DNA of 64,000 bases from Hydractinia symbiolongicarpus (GCF_029227915.1 NC_079878.1:23025501-23089500), one strand, 5' to 3'. Positions 1 to 13,893 are shown, numbered from the stretch's first letter. Notes: generated by a model from the letters alone, not told the origin. Numbers and translations are program-made.

Positions 1-1559
1 TATGAAAACTATTTCATATTTTTAGGAGGTTTGGTCAAAATTTTAGAAAGAAATAAAAAAATAATTCCAGAGAGGCTGTTAATTTTTTTCATTGTAGTAA
101 CTATGTGAATATAATTTATCATTCCTGTTGGAGATGATCACATGCTCAATTTTTTGTTATAAAACGGAATAACAAAACTAACTATTTTTATGAAAAGAAG
201 GATTTTCAAAGGAATCAATATTTTAGGTCAAACTTTTAGGTTAATTAGGGGATTTTAGGAATTGACGTTCTTCAATTTTTTACGAAAAAATAATACAAAC
301 TTGAAACCATAATTTTTCTCAAATCAATATGTACTTTTGTTTACAGGAGTATTACTTAGTGAAAATGAGTTAATGCAATTTGAGCACATTGGTTTACTAA
401 TAAAAAAGGATAACAACTAAGCCAGCTTTCCATTACCCGCCCGCCAAATTGTAGTTTTGTAATTTTTTGCTCTCAGCGGGAATAATAACTTCTAAACCCA
501 TCAGAATAAAGATTTAAGAAACATAATTAAGCACTGTGCTGTTAATTTTAGGTAAAAAAAATCTGCGAGGAAAAAAAATACAGCTAATGTAATTTTTTAG
601 AAGATTTTTTACTGTTGCGTAATATATGTATAAATAGATGTTACATCATGTTGGGGCGTTTACTTTGGTAAAATAGTAGCCTAAAAAATAATGGTTGGTT
701 TAGTTTTATTAAAGGTAATTAAAATGCAGGTCTTTAAGAATTATTAAAATCTCGCTGTTCTTATTTTTTGAGGCTTTTCGGTCTGATTTGTTTTTAAATT
801 GTTTAAATTTAAAATTTAGACTTATTTTTTCCTTATTTATAATTTTTTTTGTCAAAAAAGTTTTGTGGAATGCGTTTATTTTGTTCATCAACGATCGCAC
901 CAATATGACCATATGATGTTTGGTAGTTATTGTAAGCGATAAAAGAAACGACCACAAGCGAAAAAAATGAGTAGTTGAATAAAGAAGATTAGTTCCAACT
1001 TCGATCACAGGACCTTGTTTCGTTGTGCATATCAGACGAAAAAGCGCAGCGCTGATGAGAGACAAAAATCCCTGGGAACGAGGTCGGTTTGTTTCATTTT
1101 GCTAACTGTATTTAAACTTCACGAATTCTAAAAGTAATTTGGTGCAAAAAGAGATTTTAGAAAACCAATCGATCTTTCCTGTCACGAGGTGAATAACATT
1201 TTGAAAATAAGTCTGGAAGTTATGAATATGTTTGTAATTCTGGTAAATAAAAATACAAGGGGAAAATATACAATTTTAAACAAAACGCGCTAATCTATAT
1301 ATATATACATCAACAAAACTTCATATATAGTTGACACGTTAGATTGTGATGTTTTGAGCAACACTTCGCTTGTTTGTTTCTCAAAAACTTTCATTCAAAG
1401 CAAATCTTTTTCCACGCATAGAACAAGAACATTTCTATCCTCTAATAAATTCGAAACTGACAGGCCTGATCAAAACGTTATCACAGTCAATCCAATCTGA
1501 TATGTGTTATTCAAATATTGGGCGTAGACGGCCCGCGTTATATATATAAACGGCCCTTA
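1..1559. other. gene-free flank downstream of Otx
   Basis: No coding exon is convincing here. The stretch is AT-rich with many homopolymer A and T runs. A single copy of the motif CCTGGGAACGAGGTC lies near 1070-1084; it resembles one arm of the small palindromic repeats described later in the window, but no matching second arm is obvious. Part of this stretch is probably the Otx 3' UTR, since the gene ends at 1560 on the minus strand, but no close AATAAA on that strand was identified. A 118-codon open frame on the minus strand (709-1065) has low-complexity Lys/Asn composition and no recognisable domain. Confidence 0.5.
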
Positions 1560-4518
1560 CTACATGGTCGCATATCCCCACGGCCCGGTATTAGATGGAG
1601 AATGGTATTCTGTTGGAAATTCGATAATCTCGCCTGATGAGTGCGTAGCATGACCGCCCACGGATGTTATACCACCCATGTTCATATATGCGGGATATTC
1701 ATGATTCGATCGAATGTAATTGGATTGTGGAGATAAATAACTTGGGGTGTTGTAGGACATACTACCTCCACCAGCGCACGGACTCAGTATAGGCGACGTA
1801 TTATAGTTCCTTTGCTGCTGACAAGCCGGGTTTTTTGCAGGACTCCATATGGAGTTAATATTCGATGATGTTGTTACAGGAGATATGTTAGATCTATAAG
1901 TCGGACTTCTCGGTGAAGGAACTGTTTTTGGTTTTGGACTTAATGATGGCGTCGGAGATGCAGTGTCTGCTTTTATCTCGCTTTCGCTAGACGTTGAATT
2001 CGTGGGAACTTTTTTTATTGTTTTGTCTTTATCTTGCTTGGCCTTTTGTCTGTGTTTTGCCCGTCTATTTTTAAACCATACCTAGAGAGAAAAAAATACA
2101 GTTTATGACTGCAAAAGAACAGGGAAAAATTCTGTCATAAAAATCGCAATTACTTATGGCTACCATCTATTTATAAAGATGATTTTTTTTCAGTAGTGTT
2201 ATTAGGCGGATTTTTACGATAGGGCAAACCCAGTACTTCGTGTCATGTAATTTCATGACTGTATTTGTTTATTTATTTGTTTATTTTCTCCAAGCCACAG
2301 CATTCCATAACTTCTTTAAAACAACAAAAAAATCAAACAGTGAGTTATAATGACTAAGTTCACAAACGTGTCATTTTATGCATAATTAACATTATCAATA
2401 TAATTAGCATAATTAACAATGCTTGACGGTTTATCTTTAAACATGAAGTTGGATTAATTACCACTTCAACAATTTTTTCACTGGAAATTTAATTTAGGAA
2501 ACTTTATTTTTCACCTTTTCAAGTTCAAGAAAAATTGATCAAAACAAAGAAATATTTAGCGAGTAACCAATCAAATTAGACCTGTTTCTTTGTCGTTCGG
2601 ATTAATCTTTTGAGCTTTAAATCGATGTTATGATAATTTTTTCGAGAATTAACATATATTAAATTTTCTTTCCTTACCTGCACTCTCGATTCCGGCAAAT
2701 TTATCTTCCTAGCAGCTTCTTCTCTCATAAATATATCGGGGTAGTGCGTCTTAGAGAATAAATCTTCCAATATTTCTAACTGAGATTTTGTGAATGTTGT
2801 TCTTTCACGTCTTTGTTTACGTGGAAATCCTACACACAATAAATTGAGAAATAGAACAGTACTGAAAAGTAAAAAAGGGAAAAAATCTTAGTCTTATGGA
2901 TTAAGTAAAAAGGCATTTTCTCCACAAGTCTCCCTCATATTAACCGTCTTTGACAACCCCCTCCCCCTACTCCACCCACTCATTCCCTCCTGCCTAGGTT
3001 GATAGGGAGGCAGGGAGGAAATCCTGAAATTTATTACCATAACACCCATATAAAAATTTTAAAATTTCGGTTCCCTAAATTATTTTTTGATCAAAATAGT
3101 TATATGATGGTTATCTACTTTTCCTCTACTTTTTTCTCAAGTGAAACCGTTGAAGTTAAATTATGCATTTTATGAAAGAAAATTTTTTCTCAAAGTATAG
3201 TAGCGGAAGAGAATTTTTATCGCTGAAGTCAGTAATATATTCCATTTAGAACGTCTCGGCTACCATATTTGGTTACGCATGCAAAAACATGAAATGGGAA
3301 AAAATTGTTTGTTTATATTTGTGGTCGTGTCGGTTGTGAAGTACAGTTAACCTCTTGAAAACATCTCGAAATTCTGTAGTAGGAACAGAGAAGGATAAGA
3401 GTATACTTTTGGTACGTAATTTTGTATTTAAAAATCTTGACAAAAAAGGTCACGATTTGTTTAATATAATGTTTGATTTTACCAGCAAAATACTTTAAAA
3501 ACTAAATCTTGCGATAGCAGCATCAAAAAACAACAACAATAACAACAACAATAACAAAGAGTAAAATATTACGGCACACGGAACTCATAAAGTGTCAGAC
3601 TGACTGAATCAAAATCCGAGAGAAAACAAAGTATCTTCCTCTTGTTGAAGTTATATCCGTGTATTGTTATAGAAAAAAAGTTTGAAGAAAAAGTATAACG
3701 GTCTTAACTTTAAGCTGATTTACTTATTTACTTATTTACTTTGGTTGCTGCATGATCCCTAATCCCTGGCTGAGGCTTATGCAGAGAAAATAATTAATTT
3801 ATTTATTTGTAAAAGGATATCACTAATTTTTTTGGCAGTCGATTGCACTCTATTACAAGATCCAAAAACTGTAACTTGACCCTTAAATGCTGTTAATTTT
3901 TCCAACTGCTCAAAACATTCTGTTCTTATATTTTTATCATGTTTTCCAACAGAACAATTTTTTCTTTCAGCCTGTATCACATTTGTAAGGGTCTTAAAAA
4001 TATATACCAAAGTGTAAATTGTTTTAAAGTTGTTCTTATGTGTTTGCAACTTTCAGTTTATATTTTTTACAAAATTGTTTCACAAAAAGAAATGTTCATC
4101 TGCGTAAAAAGAAAGCTTTTCTAAAAATAATTTTTTAAAGTACCATGGCCTTCCATTAGGCTGAGTATCTGTATAGCCAGCTATTACGTTTTATCCTATC
4201 GTGCGTTACCTGACTAATTATAAATCGATAACACTTTCATTTTACTTAAAAAAAAAACATTTCGTGGGGATATTTAAATTAGTTTATGTATATATATAAA
4301 AAAAACTATACAAAAATATATAATCTCGTCAGAGAGAAATATTTTTAAAAATTAATTTTTTTCTTACCGCAGCTTGGTGCTAATGGATAATGAAGATTCA
4401 CGCTGGGATGATAAGGAAAGCCAACAGAGTTAGCAGGCATCGGTGAGTAGGGTGACATTCCATTATAAGGTGAAGGCCAACCCATGTTGGAAAACTCAGT
4501 GGAGTAATTTCTCGCCAT
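1560..4518 (-). CDS. Otx: Otx (orthodenticle) homeobox transcription factor, complete, 3 exons
   Basis: Exons run 4518-4368, 2829-2678 and 2081-1560 and join in frame to 825 nt (274 codons plus TAG) with GT-AG introns of 1,538 and 596 bp. Residues 1-50 are a Met/Pro/Tyr-rich N-terminus. The homeodomain spans about 56-115, beginning QRRERTTFT and ending [12 protein letters not shown]. Lys at homeodomain position 50 (K105) marks the Otx/Gsc/Pitx K50 group that binds TAATCC. The second intron splits the homeobox between positions 46 and 47, the usual place in PRD-class genes. The tail is Ser/Pro-rich and carries SIWSP (about 178-182), matching the Otx WSP motif and excluding Gsc and Pitx. It ends GPWGYATM; the vertebrate Otx C-terminal tandem motifs are absent. 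The start is the first ATG of exon 1; an untranslated upstream exon cannot be excluded. Otx proteins act in the nucleus in head, sensory and germ-layer patterning; a role in this animal is inferred only. Confidence 0.95.
2830..4367 (-). other. Otx intron 1
   Basis: This 1.5-kb intron separates the N-terminal exon from the homeobox exon. It contains a CAA/TAA trinucleotide run near 3530-3557 and a TTTAC pentanucleotide run near 3719-3740. Short open frames on both strands around 3777-4124 are AT-rich and show no homology. Nothing else is supported. Confidence 0.6.
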
Positions 4519-7500
4519 TTTGATTTAATTTGTTGACCTCTGTGTGGGTAGCTTCTTAAATGATAAACTTTACACGTGTCGATTGATTTGAAGAAAATAT
4601 CTGAAAATGAGAATGAAAAGAAGTCAAAGAAAGCAAATTTCTATAAGCTTGTAAATTATTCAGTTTATTATTATCCATAATAAATAATCACATTCAACTA
4701 GAAAATAAACTATTTTTTAGGCATAATTAAAGTCTTTTCTGCTAACATTCCTAAAGCTTCCTTTATATTTATATTTAGCTTAATTCAAAATGTCTGGCCT
4801 TTTCTATGTCTTTTCTTTAACGCTTGAATGAACGTCTCCAAAGCTCGAAATATCATAAAACGTTAATAAACCGAACACTGAAAAGTATTACGAAATTTCA
4901 AACATAAACTTTATCTCCGTCCAATCAGTCCAATTAGTTTTTTTCTATTTTTGTTGAAAAGAATGAAAAAAAAAGACGAAATAATTTATCCCTAAGGTTT
5001 CCACCCATTCGATTTATAGTTCCCACGTTTTTCGCAGCATAATCTGATGTTGCAAAATGGCTTAAAAACTTATCTAATATGCACCTTTCCAAGTATTAAA
5101 ACAGTCATAAAAGACATACAAAACGACTATTGGTCATAGGCTAAATATACACAATTCACTCTCCCAATATAAAAATCTGGAAATCACAGCGAACCATTCT
5201 TGAAGTTGGTGTAAGAAGTTCAAAAAAAGGTCCCAGATCTTCGATTATCGTCGTTGTTTTTGTCGTTCAAAAATCGTTTTAGGCAAAGAAGGAAGGATAC
5301 CTATCCTCTTGGTCGCCGATTTCGCCGGTCCTGAATCACTACAATACCTTTAACTATTCAACTTAATATCTTAGGAGCTTTACAAATACATGCTGCATAT
5401 TAGCACCAAAGAATTAGCAAGGCTCTCTATACACGTGCAGTTTAGCATCATTCCATAAACCCTACCCATACTAACAAAAAAAAAAACTAGCACACCACAC
5501 TCGCAAATTACAACATGGCAAAAAAAAATAGAACTGTAGGAAGTTGAAAAAAATAATCTGTATTGAAGGAAAGTCTTAAAAAAAGAAAAAACGTTATGCA
5601 TACAGCTTAATTTTCAAAAAAGACATCTTTCACCAAAGCGGATTAGAACGAGTTAAATTTTTTACCTTCCTCGTCTTGCTGCTGCTTTCACAACATGAGA
5701 AAATAATATAAAGTTTATTTACAATGAGTCGATTTATGTTTTTGTATTGTTTTGATAACACTGGCACATAGCGTTTGTTACATTATCTAGCCACATCCTA
5801 CAGCACCGTTAATATACACAAACTATCTCAAGTGGCTGGCGACAAAAATGCTTGCTATAAAAAAAAAATTCCAGTCTGGTCAGTATTTTATACTTGTTCA
5901 CACATTTATTTAGTCACTCATATTTTATGTTAGCAAGAGCATCGAACTAAGTTAAGAACTACATCGTGCAAATTGAATTTCATTGCAAAGAGCTTTTGTC
6001 AATCAAAAAACAAACACGCATTTACAAATATGTTCAGTTCGATCAATAAATAAATGAATGAATGAACTAATTAATTAATGAAACGGACGAAAAACTAATT
6101 ATAATTTTAATTCAACCATTTCATTTATGAAACAAACAATAAACAAACAAAAGACGTAAACAAATACAATTTGGAATTCGCTTTTTTGGTAATGTTGGAA
6201 AAACACAGAGTAAATTCATTTTTACGAGCACTTCTGTTCGCCTCCCTTGTGCAAATATTTGTTTATAGAGAAAATTTACATAGTCTTCATGTCTCTTTAT
6301 AAGACAAAGCTAATAAACACTGAAAAAAGTATCTGCCCTAAGCGTTGCTTGTACACCATCAATGATTTTTTACTGGGCGTTTATTTGAGCATGGGCGTGT
6401 ATTCGGACGCATTTTTACACATGCAAGTTTGGGACGTGTATATGTAAAGCTAATACGGAAAATAAAAGCTGACAAAAATTTAAATAGACATATATATGGA
6501 CATATATTTATAGAAGGATAGTACAAAATCTAAAGCAAGGACAAAATTCAGCGTCACTATACTTTCAAAAATTTTAGTAAAAGAAAAAAATCATGGAGGT
6601 ATGGGCACTAATCTTATTTTTCGACCACAATGATGAGAATTACTCATGGCGTGTTTGTTTGTTTATTTGTTTACAAAGGATTAGTTTGTCTGACAATAGT
6701 TGAGTAGTTAGCATCAAATTAACATGGACATTCATGTGAATTTCACATGAAAACACACCTTGTGGGAAAACTTACAGGACATTTGTAATGTTCTAAGTGT
6801 TGGGCTGAGAAGGTGAGGGGTCGAGGGGTGTGGTCATGAAATTTTGTTTTGCAAAAGATTATATGATTAACATAACTGGTTGAATACGTTTGTTGTTGCC
6901 AGTAGAAACATTTTTTGACGGGGAATTACTAATTGACGACCCAAGAAATAGTATTCTTAATTTAAATAATTTTAAAAAAGTTAATGCAAATTCTCTAAAA
7001 GTAGACACAATACGAAGATGTAGCTATGTTTTTTGTCCTGAGATATTCTGATTTTAGCATTTTGATATGAAAGAAAATGAATACGTCATCATCCTGATAT
7101 TTTTTGGAAAAAATCTATATAAAACCTACAAGTTAAGAAACTTTATAAATCGACCCGCAGACATATTAACCACTCTTCCCCCTTTTGCTGGTGGCCGAGT
7201 CTTTAAGGGACTTTTATGTGGTTCATGTACTTTATGTTTAAGTGTAAATGTTACCATAAAATAAGAACAATCCAGATTTTAGATTCTTTTCCGATGCACT
7301 CCCTAAAGCTAACGATTGATTGTGATGTCTTCTTTTCTCTCGCTCAATTTCTCATGAACGCAATTTCCATCTCACGTAGCAATAAAAATATACCTATTTT
7401 CTAAGAAACACATGAAGTTCGAAGAAAAAAAAAATTCCATAAATAAGTACAGAATAAGCCTGAATTCAAATCTTACTATTAAGAATAAAATAAGAACAAC

Positions 7501-7580
7501 TCAAGCTGCAAAAGACTCGAGAAATAAGAACAGACAGCTTCAAGTCAGGTCTTACAGGTTCTTATTAAAAAAACGTGTTC
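4519..7580. other. gene-free stretch upstream of Otx
   Basis: This is the presumed promoter and 5' flank of Otx, which is transcribed leftward from about 4.5 kb. I see no coding exon. The sequence is AT-rich with scattered runs of A, GTTT/AAAC repeats and (AATG)n-like bits near 6050-6070. No TATA box or initiator can be assigned with confidence. Confidence 0.4.
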
Positions 7581-7626
7581 TAAGAAGATGTACGTTAAGA
7601 AGGTGTACCTTAAGAATATGTACCTA
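7567..7626 (+). repeat. 15-bp tandem repeat
   Basis: Three clear units of AAGAAGATGTACGTT type lie at 7582-7596, 7597-7611 and 7612-7626, with a more degenerate unit just before. They sit in a Lys/Arg-rich open frame (7412-7720) that I regard as non-coding. Confidence 0.6.
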
Positions 7627-10514
7627 CCCTACCTTTATCCATACTACTAAAAAATGCACACTTTCACCATCTTTTTTATTGGCAAAAGAAGTAAAGGAAA
7701 TTGAAAAATTAAAATTCTAAAAGGTTTAAAAGGCAGGGAGTTTATCCTACCACAGGAGGTGGTTTCTAAGCTCTTTTTAAGTTTTTACTTAAAAGTTTAA
7801 GCAAGTGGACGTTCTTTGGAATGGGCTTTCTTAGCGTGGGCGTTCGAGCTTTGATTGTCTATAAAAATGGATTTAAGCAGAGTAAGGTTATTATTTTGCT
7901 AAGAACCACATAGTTTTAATGCAAGTAAAACGCAACAGATAAACAAAATAAATCAATAAAATTAAAAAAAATGGTAGCATGTCCATGCATCGAACATCGA
8001 TACATGTCTGATTTGCGTGCTGATTCGGTCTTAGCTTACTCAGGACAGTTAATTAGCAGAAAGCAATACACATTGGCTGACGTCAATAACGTAATTAGCG
8101 ATTGACGTGACGTTGGAATAGAATAAATAAAAAATCCAATTAACATGAATTTTTGAACTAATTAAAATCGCATGTCTGGTATTCAACATGTAATAGCGCA
8201 GGACTAATCTCCAGAAGGGATGCTTGTTAAAGGCAGTAGAGAAATGGAAGCCGATGTTTTTTTGTAGGGAATGCCCTTTATAATAATTTTAAGAATAAAA
8301 TAAATTAAAAGGAGGTATAGATATTGTGAAAGAGGAAATTATTTTTTTTTGAGACATAACACTTAATTTGTTTGATAAAAATTTTGTTTATTTTTACTCG
8401 ACTGTTTCATATTAGGGTGATAGGAAGAAGATAGCTTCTAAGAAAACATGGATGTGGGACCTAGCTACCTAGGGGTCCAGGGAGGGCACCCTTCCTCTTC
8501 ATGGACTTTGTAAATAATGGTCGATGTGGAAGAGACTTGTGTAGAAGATTCTTTTTTACCTCACCTAGGAGATTAAAACCTCAAAATGCCTCCCCTACAA
8601 CCCTGCCATGCCACCCAAGAATGACCTTAAAACTGACGCATCAAACACATACATGCAAGCTGTGGGTCAAAGTAGCATTCTTAACTAAAACACTGCATAA
8701 TTGACATTCTCTATAAAATTAGACTTATAAGGGGGAAGGATCGCACCAGATTCAAAATCAACAATAACAAGAACAACAAATATTGCAAAAAAGTCATTCG
8801 CGGTAACATTTAGTATAGACACAAGCTATGTAGCTGCTTGTGTAGGGTGTCATCGACATAGTTGTTTATGCTCTAGCAACATCACTGCGGTGCATATTAG
8901 GAGATGAAGAGATGATTAACCAATGTACTCACTAACAACTTCAGTATGAATAGGCTGCAACAGTTATAACAATAACGACTTTGTGAGACACATATCAAGC
9001 AGTTGAATGTCGTGTTTGCACTTCAAGTATGGTTTAACAAAGGGACCACATCAAAGTGAAAATTTCAAGTGGTGTTCCATCGCTCAAGAGGTGGATTTGT
9101 TGACAAACTTGACACTGTTGTTGCTACTCAAAATATTGATTTAGAAAATATTAGTACCTGCACTCGAAAAATCGATGTTGGTACTCGACTCAATGAAAGC
9201 AGTAGTGTGGTTTAATTATTTGAACACTTTTGCCAGCGCTCAAGTGAAATTTTGTGTTCATGTGTATAAATGGTTATGAGATGTGATTTTGAAAAAAAGA
9301 GAGGAACACATGCGTCATGTGAAAACATTTCGTCATACTTGAATAAATACTTTAAAATCTACGCAGATAATTTATCTCAAATTTGACCTGATTCCTCACA
9401 CATCGATATGGTTCTGTTCTAGGTTTTGCCTGCTTGCTAAAAATTCCACTAAACTTTACTAGTTAAAAAAAACTTTTCTGGAAATATTTTTTTTTGATGT
9501 TGTTAATTTATGTTCATATATTATTCATAAGAAATAAAAATTCGCTTTGGTGGATGACATTTTTATTGGAGTTTATTCACACAACACATGAGCAGGTAAG
9601 ATGGCAATCTTTACAGGTTAAAACTGTCGATTGCCTTTAAATACAATTCCGAATGTTAAAAATGTAAAAATAAAACTACCTATTGCAACTTAGCTATATT
9701 AAGAAGTTATGTTGACCGTTGAGGTAAATTTCAGGGCGACGTTAATTAGCTTGGATCATTGATTGTGAGGAATATTACATTTCATAACTTTTCCTGCGCT
9801 ATTATTTCTACCCTATTGATATATTAACCGGATAAACATTTAAAATTTTTAAATCATTTTATTAGCAACCTTTTAAAATTTTAGTAAAATATAATAAAAA
9901 GAGACAAGGATATAAGCCTTTTGAAACTACAGCCCCCTACAAAATATGTTGAGAAAACTCCATCCCCCCTGCTTCATATTACCGTTACTGTAGACTTGTC
10001 AAGCATGGCAGCTACTAGCCTCGATCTTGAATTTTAGTCAAAAAGTAAAACTAAACCGTCAATTTGACGTCCAGGGTATGCCTTTCTGCTTTTGAATCGC
10101 TAAGAAGAAATCAATTGGTGTTGGGAAGGATCTTGTAGCGTACAGAGCAATAACGTAGTCGCTTCGCAAAAAAAAAATAATAAAAGTAAATTAGGAATTA
10201 TTTAAAATAATTAAAAACTAGCTGTTGGCTTAGGCAGGTAACGAAAAAGATATAGATAAAAAGAAGTTAAAATTGTAAAATCCATTTTTATTGGCACAAT
10301 TTACTTACGAACGATAAAAAAATTCTGTCATGGCACAAACCTAGCTGAAAAATTATTCTGGCAAAAGGTTAAGAAAAAATGATTAAAAAAATTTGGATCA
10401 ACATCAAGCATCTTGTTTTCAAAACATAAAAATAAGTGAATATTGAAAATTTCTAGAAATCCTCCAGTTTTACTGTGTTAATATCGTTTAACTAAAATCA
10501 ATAAAAAAAACAAA
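7627..10514. other. gene-free stretch
   Basis: No gene is supported. Around 8970-9215 an open frame on the plus strand, broken once by TGA near 9055, reads as mixed-composition protein and could be an old retrogene or transposon fragment, but I cannot name it. The rest is AT-rich unique-looking DNA. Confidence 0.35.
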
Positions 10515-10580
10515 ATGTAACAAGAGACTTACCATACAGTATTAACCATGTAACAAGAGACTTATCATACAGTATTACCC
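10515..10580 (+). repeat. 33-bp tandem duplication
   Basis: Two adjacent 33-bp units beginning ATGTAACAAGAGACTTA (10515-10547 and 10548-10580) differ at only a couple of positions, and a partial third unit follows. There is no coding content. Confidence 0.75.
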
Positions 10581-12843
10581 ATGTAAATATGGCTTGGTTT
10601 ATAAGAGGGAGATGAGTTCTTATATAGCCAGAAAATTCGTGTCGGGAATTCTACACTTCCTCTGTAGTGTTTTCTTTTGTTCTATTGTAATTTTTTAAAT
10701 AGCGTTATTGTGGAGATGTCAAATCTACACCATAAAGCATAATTTGTTAATGTCGGGCCATATAATGTTTTCGTCTGTTTTGTTTTGTTTTTCATATTAT
10801 TTTAGAAAAAAGGGAAATTATTTATAAAATTAAATTGGAACGGCATAACCCATATCGGAACTTGTGAAAGTCGCGCATATAACTTGAATAACAGACTTAC
10901 TTCAAATAAACGCGCTAACATTGCATCGAAATGTAACAATATATCAAAAACATTTATCCAATCAAAATAGGACATGAGCTTGTAAAGTTTGAATTTAATC
11001 CAATTAAAACAGCGTAAACAGGTTATGGGTAAACGAGGCAATGTGATAGCTTTAAGAGGTTTAACCGTAGAAAGTAATCGATGGTAGTCTCGTAGTGAAC
11101 TAGGGGGAAGAACTCAAAATATTGTAGATGGTTTTCCAGCTCGACGTAAATACTTTTTATCAGTTATAAAGAATAGCACCATTGAGATGTAAACAGATCC
11201 CGGGCCGAGATGAATGTATGCCGATACTTCATCGTATATCAAAGACGGCGCGCAACAACCTGATGGCTGGCCTTACCCCTTGCCTGTCACACCGGTTAGC
11301 ACAGATATCAAAACAAAACAAAACAAAAATTTGGATGTTCTAGATATACCCAGCCAGAGCCTTTAGAGCGTTGTTTGGCCTTATAACAAAAAAAGTCGTT
11401 TAAAATGTTCTTTTTTATCATTTTCTTCTTCTTTTATTATTACTTTACCCCCTGGTGTAAAAGAGGAACGAGCATGGTATTTCAATCAAAATGTCATTCT
11501 ATTTTCTGCGCTTTAAAACATGAACAGTAAACGTCACAAAAGAAATGATATTTTTAACGATAACCGAAACGTTTTTTTGAATACTTTTGGTAGACACATC
11601 ATTCGTAATGTGCACAAAAGCTTAGAACTTCAATCAGATATAAAAGAGCTCCAAAGCAACGTCGTTCCTAGAGCATTTTGTCTTTTTCATTAACACTGTA
11701 GTAACGGCGCAGGGTGATCCTAGGGACAAGAATTGGTGTCAAAAGTGTTAAAATTTCCATTCACTAAAATGCTTGCTTCTTTTTTTTTATTTCGTCGCTG
11801 TGTTACAGAACAGCACTATTACGCGCAAGGGTCAAGAGAATGATACCTCATACCCCATATCCCCTACTGCATAAGTATTTTGGTTTATCTGATATATTCC
11901 GCAACGCAAGAAATCACTTTTATATTAACAATCACAAAATTTTATAAACATTTTAATGCAACAAAATGGAAAAGTGTTATTGGAATTTAAAATTCGATAT
12001 TTTGTAAAACAGGCATGATCATAAATGTGTTTCATGATAGTAGATAAAAAGATGAGTCAAAAGAAAAAATCTAAACTCCGCACGCGACTTTAAACTGTGT
12101 TTCTCACTTAGTGTTAATCCGAGGATTTGTGACCATATAACCTGGGTAGTAGGTTGTCGTACAATGTCAAAACGTAGCGCCAACTGAGGCTATCATAGTA
12201 AACCTGTCAACGTATGAAGTTGATTTCCGTCTGGATCACATTTGGTCATTTGACAAATCTTTCAATACTCCGTAATCTCTTCAGAAGTTATGTTTTTAAG
12301 AATTTGATACTACAAGAGATTTGTAAGATTTATTTTTAGATAATGACTTATTTTTTTAAATGTGTTCCGGCACATACATTTTGAGCAACTTGTATTTTTT
12401 TACAAGAACCAGGAAATTTGGTTTGAGATGTCTTTATTTTGTTCCCTTGTTCAGCCTGAATATGTTCTTATTTTCTGTTCTCCAATTTCGAGCATTTTTT
12501 TATTTATTTATATAACAACACGTTTCAAATTTTGTGACCAAATACAAGCCTCGCAAATTCGCAAAAATTTTCGCTTTAAAATAATTTATCCATCATGGAT
12601 ATTATTTTGGAGAAAGGAAAAAAATTAATAAAAATTTTAGCCTTACAAAAAAATGTTCTTATAAAGATAAGTATATACCAAAAACAAGGAACAACTAAAG
12701 ATAAAGGTGAAGGACTCGGTAATTTGACAAAAATTTAAAAATACCAAATTTTTTGTGTGCTGAAGTTAAAGTCTACCAACACAGAAATATCAAAAAAAAA
12801 TGTTTTGATCTGCATCGCCATCAGTAGGTGTGAGAGATAAACA
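10581..12843. other. gene-free stretch
   Basis: I see no gene. An AAAAC-type pentanucleotide run lies at about 11308-11330, directly after a GC-richer block (11190-11305) that may be the body of a degenerate SINE with its A-rich tail. That reading is weak because no clear A and B boxes were found. Confidence 0.35.
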
Positions 12844-12921
12844 CAACCTCGTACCCAGTGTTTGTTGTATCTTTTTTATATCAGGACGGACGGCGAGACG
12901 ACAGGTGCTAGGAACGAGGTT
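12844..12921. mobile_element. small palindromic MITE-like element
   Basis: The ends are inverted: CAACCTCGTACCCAG at 12844-12858 and CTAGGAACGAGGTT at 12908-12921. The body is about 78 bp with no coding capacity. The tips match other short elements in this window at 13.3, 14.6 and 43.1 kb. Confidence 0.55.
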
Positions 12922-13293
12922 AAGATAAACCTTTGATGTATTCTCCCGATTTGTGAGAAAATTCTCCGCAAACCAATTGACAAGTAGATTTAACGGAATT
13001 TCTTTTAATGATTTAGCCTTGAATTCAAAACATCAGAAATATGTGTATACAAAACAGGAAGAATTCTTTTGGAAAATCGGAAATTGTTGATTGAAATTTT
13101 TTGTGTGAGTGTTTCCCAATTTCGCGAAAATTTTGATGTGACATTTCAATAAAACTGCGCATCCCGAATTACGCTTATAAACTTACTCAATTCTATTTCA
13201 ATTTTAATTATAAATTTTATCAACATAAATTTCAGAAAAAAAAAGGTTCGTCACATTTTAAAAGGGATACAAGGTCTTCTGCAACAAAACAGT

Positions 13294-13375
13294 CACCCTC
13301 GTCCCCAGAGTCAAAGCGTATAATTGACGGGTAACTAACAGTCAAAAAAGCAACATCCCCTGTGAACGAGGTTGC
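13294..13375. mobile_element. small palindromic MITE-like element
   Basis: The left tip ACCCTCGTCCCCAGAG and the right tip CCCCTGTGAACGAGGT are imperfect inverted repeats. The element is about 80 bp and carries the same CCTCGT-CCCAG core as the copy 0.4 kb upstream. Confidence 0.5.
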
Positions 13376-13829
13376 AAAACAGTTACGCATTCAGCAACTA
13401 TTTAAAGATTTTTTATGGTTTAAAAATGAAGACACAAGCTTTTCAACTCTCTTTCTTTCCTGAATCTTTTCTTAACCTTTAGTTAACTGTCCGTTTTTAC
13501 GATAGTCACAAAAAATTCTTGGAAGTAAAACTGATTGTTTGCACTCCAAATTTTATTCGGCTTACCGGCTTTTAAGTTTTTTTATTATTTTGAAAAGTTT
13601 ATTTTATGTTGACATGGAAACGGTATCTAGCATCTTAGAAACAACTAACTCGATTAATCCAATTCGTTTCTAGTTTTTTTCTTGATTTTTTTTGAGCTGG
13701 GATAAGCATCAAAAAAACATTAAAATAATAAATAAAAAAGTAAATCATAAATTAAAAGTTTCTCATTAATTATTTTTTAAATAAATATATAATTTAAAAT
13801 TTCATTATACTGGTATAAAATTATTAACT

Positions 13830-13893
13830 ACAGTGGAAATATCACTAAAGCGGACACTTCAGAGAGGTGTCCGCTTGGAGAGGTTTAATCTGA
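13830..13893. mobile_element. short hairpin repeat (AAGCGGACAC stem)
   Basis: A perfect 10-bp stem, AAGCGGACAC at 13848-13857 and GTGTCCGCTT at 13867-13876, encloses a 9-nt loop. It is flanked by ACAGTGGAAA on the left and GGAGAGGTTTAAT on the right. From general knowledge, hairpins with paired GCGGACAC stems and CAGTGGAA / GAGAGGTT shoulders are common MITE-like repeats in invertebrate genomes. Confidence 0.6.

Noticed and set aside
2951-3025. C-rich hairpin in Otx intron 1
   Set aside because: The arms pair imperfectly over about 12 bp and mostly reflect C- and G-rich composition.
8970-9215. Plus-strand coding fragment broken by TGA
   Set aside because: Composition is protein-like but no family is recognised; it could be a transposon relic and is too short to call.
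11190-11330. SINE with AAAAC tail
   Set aside because: The A-rich tail is suggestive but no A or B box could be identified.
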